Shown piece by piece: positions 25,597 through 33,047 of a DNA stretch of 64,000 nt (positions are counted from its first letter, which is position 1; every line of letters begins with the position of its first letter). A program made the position numbers and the translations under genes. Origin of the DNA: Caulobacter sp. Root343 (GTDB taxonomy: Bacteria; Pseudomonadota; Alphaproteobacteria; Caulobacterales; Caulobacteraceae); NCBI RefSeq assembly GCF_001425745.1, contig NZ_LMDF01000005.1:618472-682471 (forward strand). Reading direction: 5' to 3'. The notes beneath the pieces were generated by a model. It was not told the origin of the DNA and did not search any database. It saw only the letters and a program-made list of their open reading frames with translations.

Positions 25597-25756
25597 TTCT
25601 CCCCTTGCGGGAGAAGGTGTCGGCGAAGCCGACGGATGAGGGGTCGATAGCCCTGTCGGCTTGGCGCCCAGCCTCGACCGCCTGTCGCGGCGGATACTTT
25701 CTTCGACCCCTCACCCGGCCCTTCGGGCCACCCTCTCCCGCATGGAGAGAGGGAAG
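25597..25756. repeat. Palindromic intergenic repeat, family C, copy 1
   Basis: Left arm CTCCCCTTGCGGGAGAAGG with GGATGAGGGGTCGATAGCCC; right arm CCCCTCACCCGG ... CACCCTCTCCCGCATGGAGA. Between convergent genes. Confidence 0.85.
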
Positions 25757-26170
25757 TTACTTCGCCGCCATCTCCCCCGGCGGCAAGGCGAACCGGATGG
25801 TGATCCCCGACAGCCGCCGCGACACCTGCGCCGCGTTGGGGCCGTCGACGCTCACTTGATAATAGGCCATGGCCGCGCGGGCCGCCTCGCCGAAGCCCAG
25901 GCCGCGCGGGTTCTCGCCGGTGACCTCGCAGTCGCCCAGCGAGCCGTCGCGGCGGATCACGCAGGCCAGGGTCGCGCCGCCCTCGACCCCCGCGCGGCGG
26001 GCGGTGGCCGGAAACAGGCGGGCCAGGGCCTCGGGCGACGGCGATTTCAGGATCTTCAGCGGCGGCAGGCGCGGGGTTGCGCTCGCGGCCTGGCCCTGCC
26101 CTTGCCCCTGGGCTTCCGCGCCAGACAGGCCCAAAGCCGCCACAAAGGCCGCCAATATGAAAAGTTTCAA
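25757..26170 (-). CDS. Periplasmic protein with TonB C-terminal-like domain
   Basis: 137 residues. Signal peptide MKLFILAAFVAALGLSGAEA, a short Gln/Gly linker, then LFPATARRAGVEGGATLACVIRRDGSLGDCEVTG-type sequence (about 52-85) matching the TonB C-terminal fold seen in energy-transducer-like proteins. It lacks the TonB membrane anchor and proline arm, so it is not a functional TonB by itself. The domain's two cysteines could form a disulfide. Confidence 0.7.
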   Translation of the reverse strand: MKLFILAAFVAALGLSGAEAQGQGQGQAASATPRLPPLKILKSPSPEALARLFPATARRAGVEGGATLACVIRRDGSLGDCEVTGENPRGLGFGEAARAAMAYYQVSVDGPNAAQVSRRLSGITIRFALPPGEMAAK

Positions 26171-26300
26171 AGCCCGCCCCCCGGTCAGCTTCGTCGCCGG
26201 AAGGGTGGGCCGATCGTCCGGTCGCTGTCAAACGACGTCGCCTGCGAGGCTATTACGACCGCGTCGCGCTCGCCCCAAAGGCCTCTCGGACCTCGAGGCC

Positions 26301-26329
26301 AAAAAAAAGCCCGGCGAAACCGCCGGGCC
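26301..26329 (-). terminator. Rho-independent terminator on the minus strand with no annotated gene upstream
   Basis: GCCCGGCG-GTTT-CGCCGGGC followed by eight T residues reading leftward. The nearest leftward gene begins further left (26170), so it must end a transcript starting in the 26330-26740 gap. Confidence 0.85.
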
Positions 26330-26384
26330 AGTTCATTAGGGAGGAAACGCCCAGGAAGGGCAGAAGCGGCAGCGCCGCCTCACA
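26301..26384 (-). ncRNA. Candidate small RNA ending at the 26301 terminator
   Basis: TATAAA on the minus strand (26391-26396) predicts a start near 26384 and a transcript of about 84 bases. Its middle contains GGCGTTTCCTCCCTAATG, a single-stranded CCTCC that could pair with Shine-Dalgarno sequences. There is no plausible ORF. The identity of the family is unknown to me. Confidence 0.5.
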
Positions 26385-26396
26385 GGATTGTTTATA

Positions 26397-26740
26397 GGGT
26401 GCGGCGCAAAATTAGGCAAGCAAAAAAACGAACTTCAATGTCGATTTTCTGAGAGGGGATTCGCGCAACCCTTTGCAGGGTAAGGATCGCAGAACGTCGC
26501 TATTGAAAACCGCCTTATTTTTGGGCATGTTGCAGTGCACAATTTGTTGCGTTTGAAACGGTCTCTCGCGAGATCACCGCGCAAACCCAAGCCTGGTAAG
26601 GCTTTGATGATGACACCGGTTTCCTGCGACAAGTGTTTCGTGGTGGTAGGGGTGGATAAATCGAGCGCAGTCGCGTAAAAGCCGCGCGCCTGACGCGTGA
26701 CGCGTCATCCCCTATTCTTCCCGAAAGTCCGTCCGTTCCC
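26397..26740. other. 344-bp intergenic region upstream of typA
   Basis: AT-richer than average, with no convincing ORF on either strand. It should hold the typA promoter and a leader. A 17-bp dyad at 26691-26707 is the only structured element I can name. Confidence 0.6.
26691..26707. promoter_or_regulatory. TGACGCG-TGA-CGCGTCA dyad upstream of typA
   Basis: Perfect 7-bp inverted repeat with a 3-base centre, 34 bases before the typA ATG. It may be an operator or a hairpin in the typA leader. Confidence 0.4.
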
Positions 26741-28576
26741 ATGTCCATGCGAAATATCGCCATCATCGCGCACGTCGATCATGGCAAGACCACCCTCGTC
26801 GATCAGCTGCTGGCCCAGTCGGGCGTCTTCCGCGCCAACGAAGCCACGACCGAACGCGCCATGGACTCCAATGACCAGGAGCGCGAGCGCGGCATCACCA
26901 TTCTGGCCAAGTGCACCAGCGTGCTGTGGCACGGCGAAGCGGGCGAGACCCGCATCAACATCATCGACACCCCCGGCCACGCCGACTTCGGCGGCGAGGT
27001 CGAGCGGATCCTGGGCATGGTGGACGGCTGCGTCCTGCTGATCGACGCCGAGGAAGGCGTCATGCCGCAGACCAAGTTCGTGCTGACCAAGGCGCTGAAG
27101 ATGGGCCTGAAGCCGATCCTCTGCATCAACAAGGTCGACCGCGCCCACGCCGATCCGGACAAGGTCCACAACGCCGCCTTCGACCTGTTCGCGGCCATCG
27201 GCGCCACGGACGAGCAGCTGGACTTCCCGCACATCTACGCCTCGGGCCGCGCCGGCTGGGCGACCCTGGACATGAACGTGCCCAGCGACAACCTCGGCCC
27301 GTTGTTCGACCTGATCGTCCGCCACGTGCCGGAGCCGAAGCAGATCGCCAAGAAGGACGCCCCGTTCCAGATGCTGAACGTGCTGATCGAAAGCGACCCG
27401 TTCCTGGGCCGCCTGCTGACCGGCCGCATCGAGAGCGGCAAGGCCGTCCCCGGCATGGCCATCCACGCCCTGGACCGCGACGGCAAGGAAATCGAGCGCG
27501 GCCGCATCACCAAGGTGCTGGCCTTCCGCGGCCTGAAGCGCCAGCCGGTCGACGAAGGCGCCGAGGCAGGCGACATCGTCGCCATCGCCGGCATGAGCAA
27601 GGCCACGGTCGCCGACACGCTGTGCGCCATGGACGTCACCGACGCCCTGCCCGCCCAGCCGATCGATCCGCCGACCATCTCGATGACCGTCTCGGTCAAC
27701 GACAGCCCGCTGGCCGGCAAGGAAGGCGACAAGGTCCAAAGCCGCGTCATCCGCGACCGCCTGCTGAAGGAAGCCGAATCGAACGTCGCCATCAAGGTGA
27801 CCGAGACCAGCGAAGGCGACGCCTATGAAGTGTCGGGCCGCGGCGAACTGCAGCTCGGCGTCCTGATCGAGAACATGCGCCGCGAAGGCTTCGAGGTGTC
27901 GATCAGCCGTCCGCGCGTCGTGTTCCAGACCGACCCGGAAACCGGCAAGCGCCTGGAGCCGATGGAAGACGTCATGATCGACGTCGACGACGAGTTCTCG
28001 GGCATCGTCATCGAGAAGCTGTCGCTCCGTAAGGCCGAGCTGAAGGACATGGGCCCGTCGGGCGCGGGCAAGACCCGCATCCAGCTGACCGCTCCGTCGC
28101 GCTCGCTGATCGGCTATCAGGGCGAATTCCTGACCGACACGCGCGGTTCGGGCGTGCTGAACCGCGTGTTCAGCCACTACGAGCCGTACAAGGGCCCCAT
28201 CGACCAGCAGCGCAAGGGCGTGCTGATCAGCAACTCGGACGGTGAAACCGCAGCCTACGCGCTGTGGAACCTGGAAGAGCGCGGCGTGATGTTCGTCGGC
28301 GCCAACGAGAAGTGCTATCTCGGCATGATCATTGGCGAGAACGCCCGTCAGGACGACCTCGACGTCAACCCGATGAAGGCCAAGCAGCTGACCAACGTCC
28401 GCGCCTCGGGCAAGGACGAGTCGATCCGCCTGACCCCGCCGCGCCGCATGACCCTCGAACAGGCCATCGCCTATATCGAGGAAGACGAGCTGGTCGAGGT
28501 GACCCCGAAGAACATCCGCCTGCGCAAGCAGATCCTGAACCCGTCGTTCCGCAAGCGTCGCGTCAAGGAAGAGTAG
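26741..28576 (+). CDS. typA: Ribosome-associated GTPase TypA/BipA
   Basis: 611 residues. G1 motif IAHVDHGKTTL (9-19), G2/switch region DSNDQERERGITI, G3 DTPGHADFGGEV, G4 NKVDRAHA, then EF-G-like domains and the BipA-specific C-terminal region (YEPYKGPIDQQRKGVLISN). BipA is a translational GTPase that binds the 70S ribosome and helps large-subunit assembly and growth at low temperature or stress. It stands alone and ends in a strong terminator. Confidence 0.97.
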   Translation: MSMRNIAIIAHVDHGKTTLVDQLLAQSGVFRANEATTERAMDSNDQERERGITILAKCTSVLWHGEAGETRINIIDTPGHADFGGEVERILGMVDGCVLLIDAEEGVMPQTKFVLTKALKMGLKPILCINKVDRAHADPDKVHNAAFDLFAAIGATDEQLDFPHIYASGRAGWATLDMNVPSDNLGPLFDLIVRHVPEPKQIAKKDAPFQMLNVLIESDPFLGRLLTGRIESGKAVPGMAIHALDRDGKEIERGRITKVLAFRGLKRQPVDEGAEAGDIVAIAGMSKATVADTLCAMDVTDALPAQPIDPPTISMTVSVNDSPLAGKEGDKVQSRVIRDRLLKEAESNVAIKVTETSEGDAYEVSGRGELQLGVLIENMRREGFEVSISRPRVVFQTDPETGKRLEPMEDVMIDVDDEFSGIVIEKLSLRKAELKDMGPSGAGKTRIQLTAPSRSLIGYQGEFLTDTRGSGVLNRVFSHYEPYKGPIDQQRKGVLISNSDGETAAYALWNLEERGVMFVGANEKCYLGMIIGENARQDDLDVNPMKAKQLTNVRASGKDESIRLTPPRRMTLEQAIAYIEEDELVEVTPKNIRLRKQILNPSFRKRRVKEE

Positions 28577-28599
28577 GGTTCTCGGACCTTCGAGATTTG

Positions 28600-28632
28600 G
28601 GCCGCCGTTCGAAAGGACGGCGGCCTTTTTCT
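28600..28632 (+). terminator. Rho-independent terminator of typA
   Basis: GGCCGCCGT, 8-base loop, ACGGCGGCC, then TTTTTCTT. Confidence 0.9.
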
Positions 28633-28647
28633 TGAGGGGCGCTGCGT

Positions 28648-28696
28648 CGAATTCCCTCTCTCTGAGAGAGAGGGAATTCGATACGCCCCTCACCCC
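28648..28696. repeat. Short palindromic element related to family C, copy 2
   Basis: CGAATTCCCTCTCTC and its exact reverse complement flank a TGA loop (28648-28680), followed by a CCCCTCACC tail like family C. Between typA and the GGDEF-EAL gene. Confidence 0.7.
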
Positions 28697-28723
28697 GCAG
28701 GTTGCCCCAAGGAAATCGCGAAC

Positions 28724-28738
28724 TTAACCGTGAATTTA
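28724..28738 (+). promoter_or_regulatory. Candidate CtrA box upstream of the GGDEF-EAL gene
   Basis: TTAA-CCGTGAA-TTTA differs by one base from the CtrA consensus TTAA-N7-TTAA. It lies 60-74 bases before the preferred TTG start at 28798, which also argues against coding starting at 28702. Confidence 0.35.
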
Positions 28739-28797
28739 CCCGGCCGAACGATGGTCTCCGCGGGGGATTTCGCTCCGGAAGATCGAAGGGCCGCGCC

Positions 28798-31215
28798 TTG
28801 CGCACAGCCGCCAGTACGCTGATCCAGAGCGGCGCGTCCGCCCTGCTCGCCCGCATGCTGCCCGAAGTGCCCGAGGCCATGGCCGGTCGCGTGCGCTACG
28901 AACAGGTGCAGAGCATTCTGCGCATGACGCCCGTGATGATGGGCGCCAACATCGTCATCGCCCTGCTGGTGGGCCTGGCCGGCCTGACCAGCCCGCACCG
29001 CATCGCCTTGTCGATCTGGTCGGCCCTGGTCGTCAGCTACGCCCTGCTGGGCCTGCGCGGCTGGATCGCCGCCCAGCGCCGCAAGAGCGGCAAGAGCACC
29101 GTTTCCGTGCGCGGCGTGCGTCGCATGACCTGGCAGGCGGGCATCCTGGGCCTGCTGTGGGGCGCGCTGCCGATCCTGACCATGCCCAAGGAGCAGGGCT
29201 TCGCCGGCGCCATGCCGATGCTGGTCGCCTCGGTGATCGCCGGCATGATCGGCTGCGGCGGCTTCGCCATGCTGACCCTGCCGGCCGCCGCCATCGCCTA
29301 TTCGACCCCGATGGTCGTGGGCTCGCTGTGGGTGCTGGCCACCAGCAACGACCCGATCCTCTACGCCCTGGGCGGCCTGCTGATCTTCTGCCACATGGTG
29401 GTCAGCGTCTCGTGCCTGTCGCACGCCAAGATCTTCGCCGACCGCCTGGTCGCCGCCGAGGAGCTGGAAAAGCAGAAGCAGGTCGTCAGCCTGCTGCTCT
29501 CCGACTTCGAGGAAGGCGCCAGCGACTGGCTGTGGGAAGTCGACGCCGCCGGGCGCATGACCTACGTCTCCGACCGCATGGCCGCCGCGGCCGGCGCCGA
29601 CAAGGACGCCCTGATCGGCCGGCCGATGTCGGACCTGTGCGGCGCGGCCGAGGCCCCCGCCGGCCCGGTCGCCGCCCTCTCGGCCCTGTTCGTCGAGCAG
29701 AAGACCTTCCGCGACGTGATCGTCTCGATCGGCGTCGGAGAAGCGACGCACTGGTGGTCGCTGTCGGCCAAGCCGGTGCATGACCTGGACGGCTGCTTCG
29801 TCGGCTTCCGCGGCGTCGGCGCCGACATCACCCGGGCGCGCGAGGACCAGGCCCGCATCTCGCGCCTGGCCCATTACGACGTGCTGACCCAGCTGCCCAA
29901 CCGCCTGTCGTTCCTGCAGGCCCTGGGCAAGGCCTGGACCGAGCATGGGCGTCCAAAGGGGCAGAACGGTTCCGGGGCCGGCTGCGCGGTGCTGTGCCTG
30001 GACCTCGACCACTTCAAGGGCGTCAACGACAGCCTGGGCCATCCGATCGGCGACGACCTGCTGATCCAGGCCTCGGCGCGCCTGCGCGACTGCGTGGCCG
30101 ACACCGGCTTCGTGGCCCGCCTCGGCGGCGACGAGTTCGCCGTGGTGGTCGCGCCCTCGCCCGGCCACGAGGCCCTGGCCGCCCTGGCCCAGGCCATCGT
30201 CCTGGACCTGTCCAAGCCCTATGACGTGCGCGGCCATCACGTGCTGATCGGCGCCAGCATCGGCGTCGCCGTGGCCCCGATGGACGCCGACGACCCGGAC
30301 GGCCTGCTCAAGCACGCCGACCTGGCCCTCTATCGCGCCAAGGGCGACGGCCGCGGGGCCTATCGCTTCTTCGAGACCGCCATGGACGTCTGGGCCCAGG
30401 AGCGCCGCGAGCTGGAGCTCGATTTGCGCGACGCCCTGGCCAAGAACGAGCTGAAGCTGTTCTTCCAGCCGCTGATCGGCAGCCAGGCCCACGAGACCAC
30501 CGGCTTCGAGGCCCTGCTGCGCTGGCAGCACCCGCGCCGGGGCCTGGTGCCGCCGGCCGACTTCATCGAATGCGCCGAGCAATGGGGCCTGATCGGCGCG
30601 ATCGGCGAGTGGGTGCTGCACGAGGCCTGCCGCACCGCCGCGACCTGGCCCGCGCACCTGACCGTGGCCGTCAACCTGTCGCCCAACCAGTTCGCCTCGG
30701 GCGACCTGGTGGCCCAGGTCAAGGCCGCCCTGAAGGGCTCGGGCCTGTCGCCCGCGCGGCTGGAGCTGGAGATCACCGAGGGCCTGCTGCTGCACGACAG
30801 CGCCAAGACCCTGGAACAGCTGGCGGCCCTGAAGGCCCTGGGCGTCAAGATCGCCATGGACGACTTCGGCACCGGCTATTCCAGCCTGGCCTATCTGTGG
30901 CGGTTCCCGTTCGACAAGATCAAGATCGACCGCTCGTTCGTGGCCGAGATGCAGGACAATTCGGCCATCGCCGACATCCTGCGCACCATCGCCCTGCTGG
31001 GCCAGACCCTGAACCTTGAGGTTACGGCCGAGGGCGTCGAGACCACCGCCCAGGCCCGCCTGCTGGCCGACATGCGCTGCGACACCTTCCAGGGCTTCCT
31101 GTACGGCCGCCCGATGCCGGTCGGCGACATCCCCAGCTTCCTGGTCGCCAACCTGGCCCGCCAGATGCGCCGCGAGGTCGAGGGGGATGGCGCGGACGAG
31201 GCGGCGACGGGGTAG
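28798..31215 (+). CDS. Membrane-bound GGDEF-EAL cyclic-di-GMP enzyme
   Basis: 805 residues from TTG 28798, which has GAAGGG upstream (the open frame reaches a TTG at 28702). An N-terminal region of about five helices, a PAS-like domain (LLLSDFEEGASDWLWEVDA), a GGDEF domain with intact RLGGDEFAVV, and an EAL domain with GFEALLRW, DDFGTGYSS and EVTAEGVET. Both catalytic signatures look complete, so it could make or degrade c-di-GMP; EAL-containing hybrids of this type often act as phosphodiesterases. It probably affects motility or attachment. Confidence 0.88.
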   Translation: MRTAASTLIQSGASALLARMLPEVPEAMAGRVRYEQVQSILRMTPVMMGANIVIALLVGLAGLTSPHRIALSIWSALVVSYALLGLRGWIAAQRRKSGKSTVSVRGVRRMTWQAGILGLLWGALPILTMPKEQGFAGAMPMLVASVIAGMIGCGGFAMLTLPAAAIAYSTPMVVGSLWVLATSNDPILYALGGLLIFCHMVVSVSCLSHAKIFADRLVAAEELEKQKQVVSLLLSDFEEGASDWLWEVDAAGRMTYVSDRMAAAAGADKDALIGRPMSDLCGAAEAPAGPVAALSALFVEQKTFRDVIVSIGVGEATHWWSLSAKPVHDLDGCFVGFRGVGADITRAREDQARISRLAHYDVLTQLPNRLSFLQALGKAWTEHGRPKGQNGSGAGCAVLCLDLDHFKGVNDSLGHPIGDDLLIQASARLRDCVADTGFVARLGGDEFAVVVAPSPGHEALAALAQAIVLDLSKPYDVRGHHVLIGASIGVAVAPMDADDPDGLLKHADLALYRAKGDGRGAYRFFETAMDVWAQERRELELDLRDALAKNELKLFFQPLIGSQAHETTGFEALLRWQHPRRGLVPPADFIECAEQWGLIGAIGEWVLHEACRTAATWPAHLTVAVNLSPNQFASGDLVAQVKAALKGSGLSPARLELEITEGLLLHDSAKTLEQLAALKALGVKIAMDDFGTGYSSLAYLWRFPFDKIKIDRSFVAEMQDNSAIADILRTIALLGQTLNLEVTAEGVETTAQARLLADMRCDTFQGFLYGRPMPVGDIPSFLVANLARQMRREVEGDGADEAATG

Positions 31216-31226
31216 GCCCGATCTTT

Positions 31227-31365
31227 CCTCCCCCTTTTGGGGGAGGGGGACCGGCGAACGCCGGTGGAGGGGCCCTGTGAATGGGCCAACACACCACCGC
31301 TTCGCGGACCCCCTCCGTCTCGGCGCGTACTCGCGCCGATCCACCTCCCCCTAATGGGGAGGAGA
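31227..31365. repeat. Palindromic intergenic repeat, family A, copy 2
   Basis: CCTCCCCCTTTTGGGGGAGG left arm and CACCTCCCCCTAATGGGG right arm, with the same ACCGGCGAACGCCGGTGGAGG module as copy 1. Between convergent genes. Confidence 0.85.
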
Positions 31366-31369
31366 TCCC

Positions 31370-31615
31370 CTACTTCTTCACCAGGCCCAGCAGCCACAGC
31401 AGCAGGATCGCGCCCAGGCTGGAGATGACCAGGCTGCCGATCCAGCCCCAGAAGTGGATGCCCAGCATCCCGGCCAGGAACGCGCCCAGCAGCGATCCGA
31501 CCAGGCCGACGATCAGGTTCATCCAGAACCCGTGGTCGCGGTTCAAGACCTTCTCGGCGATCCAGCCGGCGAAAACCCCGATGATGATGGCTCCGATAAA
31601 GCCTACGCCGTGCAT
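31370..31615 (-). CDS. GlsB/YeaQ/YmgE-family stress membrane protein
   Basis: 81 residues with three hydrophobic helices. The pattern GFIGAIIIGVFAGWIAEKVL, NLIVGLVGSLLGAFLAG and WIGSLVISSLGAILLLWLLG is that of the transglycosylase-associated protein family. These are small inner-membrane proteins often induced by general stress; biochemical role is unknown. Confidence 0.92.
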   Translation of the reverse strand: MHGVGFIGAIIIGVFAGWIAEKVLNRDHGFWMNLIVGLVGSLLGAFLAGMLGIHFWGWIGSLVISSLGAILLLWLLGLVKK

Positions 31616-31714
31616 GTGACTCGTCTCCCAATGCGTGTTGAAGCCAGGCTATGGAAATGCGCGGCCCCTGCCTAGAGCCTCCACGCTCCGGCCGCGTCGT
31701 GCTAGGCAAACGCC

Positions 31715-32875
31715 ATGGTCCATCCCGTCTTCGACAACCTGCCGACCACGATTTTCGAGCGCATGAGCGGCCTGGCCCGCCAGCACGGGGCGATCAATCT
31801 GGGCCAGGGCTTTCCCGACGACCAAGGCCCCCTGCCCGTACGCGAGGCCGCCGCGCGGGCCCTGATCGAGAGCTCCAACCAGTATCCGCCGATGCGCGGC
31901 CTGCCCGAGCTGCGCGCCGCCGTGGCCGGCCACTACGAGCGGACGCAAGGCCTGACCATCGATCCGGACACCGAGGTCACCATCACCTCTGGCGCCACCG
32001 AGGCCCTGGCGGCGGCCTTCCTGTCGCTGATCGCGCCGGGCGACGAGGTGGTGCTGTTCCAGCCGCTGTACGACGCCTATCTGCCGCTGGTCCGCCGGGC
32101 GGGCGGCGTGCCCAAGCTGGTCCGCCTCGCCCCGCCGCACTGGCGCTTCGACCGGGCGATGCTGGAGGCGGCCTTCTCGGACAGGACCCGGATGGTGGTG
32201 CTGAACAGCCCGCTGAACCCGGCCGCCGTGGTCGCGTCCGAGGACGACCTGGCCCTGCTTGCCGAGCTCTGCGTCCGCCACGACGCGATCGCCGTCTGCG
32301 ACGAGGTCTGGGAGGCCGTGGTGTTCGATGGCCGCCGCCATCGGCCGCTGATCGGCTTCCCCGGCATGGGCGAGCGGACGGTGAAGATCGGCTCGGCCGG
32401 CAAGCTGTTCGGCATGACCGGCTGGAAGGTCGGCTTTCTCGTGGCCGCCCCGCCCCTGACCAGGGCCCTGGCGGCCGCCCACCAGTTCCTGACCTTCACC
32501 ACCCCGCCCAACCTGCAGGCCGGGGTGGCCTGGGGGCTGGAACACCACCGGACCTGGTTCGAGACCATGCCCGCCGACCTGCAGCGCTCGCGCGACCGCC
32601 TGACCGCCGGCCTGCGCGCCGCCGGCTATGTCGTGCTGGAGAGCCAAGGGACCTATTTCCTCAACGTCGACCTGGCCGCCTCGGGGATCGCCGTCGACGA
32701 CGTGACCTTCTGCGAACGCTGCGTGGCCGAGTTCGGCGTCGCCGCGATCCCGGTGTCGGCGTTCTTCGCGGAGGATCCGGTGCGGACCGTCGTCAGGCTG
32801 TGCTTCGCCAAGGCGGACGCGACGCTGGACGAGGCGGTGGAGAGGTTGGCGGCGGCGCGGGTGGCGTTTAGCTGA
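31715..32875 (+). CDS. PLP-dependent class I/II aminotransferase
   Basis: 386 residues, fold type I. GQGFPDDQGP near the start, substrate region SSNQYPPMRGLPELR, NSPLNPAAVV, VCDEVWEAVVF and the PLP lysine in GSAGKLFGMTGWKVG. The nearest characterised relatives by pattern are kynurenine/glutamine and methionine aminotransferases (YbdL-like). NSPLNPAA replaces the more usual NxPHNPtG. The substrate is not determined by sequence. Confidence 0.88.
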   Translation: MVHPVFDNLPTTIFERMSGLARQHGAINLGQGFPDDQGPLPVREAAARALIESSNQYPPMRGLPELRAAVAGHYERTQGLTIDPDTEVTITSGATEALAAAFLSLIAPGDEVVLFQPLYDAYLPLVRRAGGVPKLVRLAPPHWRFDRAMLEAAFSDRTRMVVLNSPLNPAAVVASEDDLALLAELCVRHDAIAVCDEVWEAVVFDGRRHRPLIGFPGMGERTVKIGSAGKLFGMTGWKVGFLVAAPPLTRALAAAHQFLTFTTPPNLQAGVAWGLEHHRTWFETMPADLQRSRDRLTAGLRAAGYVVLESQGTYFLNVDLAASGIAVDDVTFCERCVAEFGVAAIPVSAFFAEDPVRTVVRLCFAKADATLDEAVERLAAARVAFS

Positions 32876-32879
32876 GAGC

Positions 32880-33046
32880 CCCTCTCCCCTTGCGGGAGAG
32901 GGTGGCCCGCGAAGCGGGTCGGGTGAGGGGTTGAAGAACGCCTCCGCCGCGACAGGCGGTAGCGGCCGGGCGCCAGGCTTACAGGGCTATCGACCCCTCA
33001 TCCGACCGCCTTCGGCGGCCACCTTCTCCCGCATGGGGAGAAGGAA
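32880..33046. repeat. Palindromic intergenic repeat, family C, copy 3
   Basis: CTCTCCCCTTGCGGGAGAGG left arm, GGCCACCTTCTCCCGCATGG right arm, between convergent genes. Confidence 0.85.
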
Positions 33047-33047
33047 A

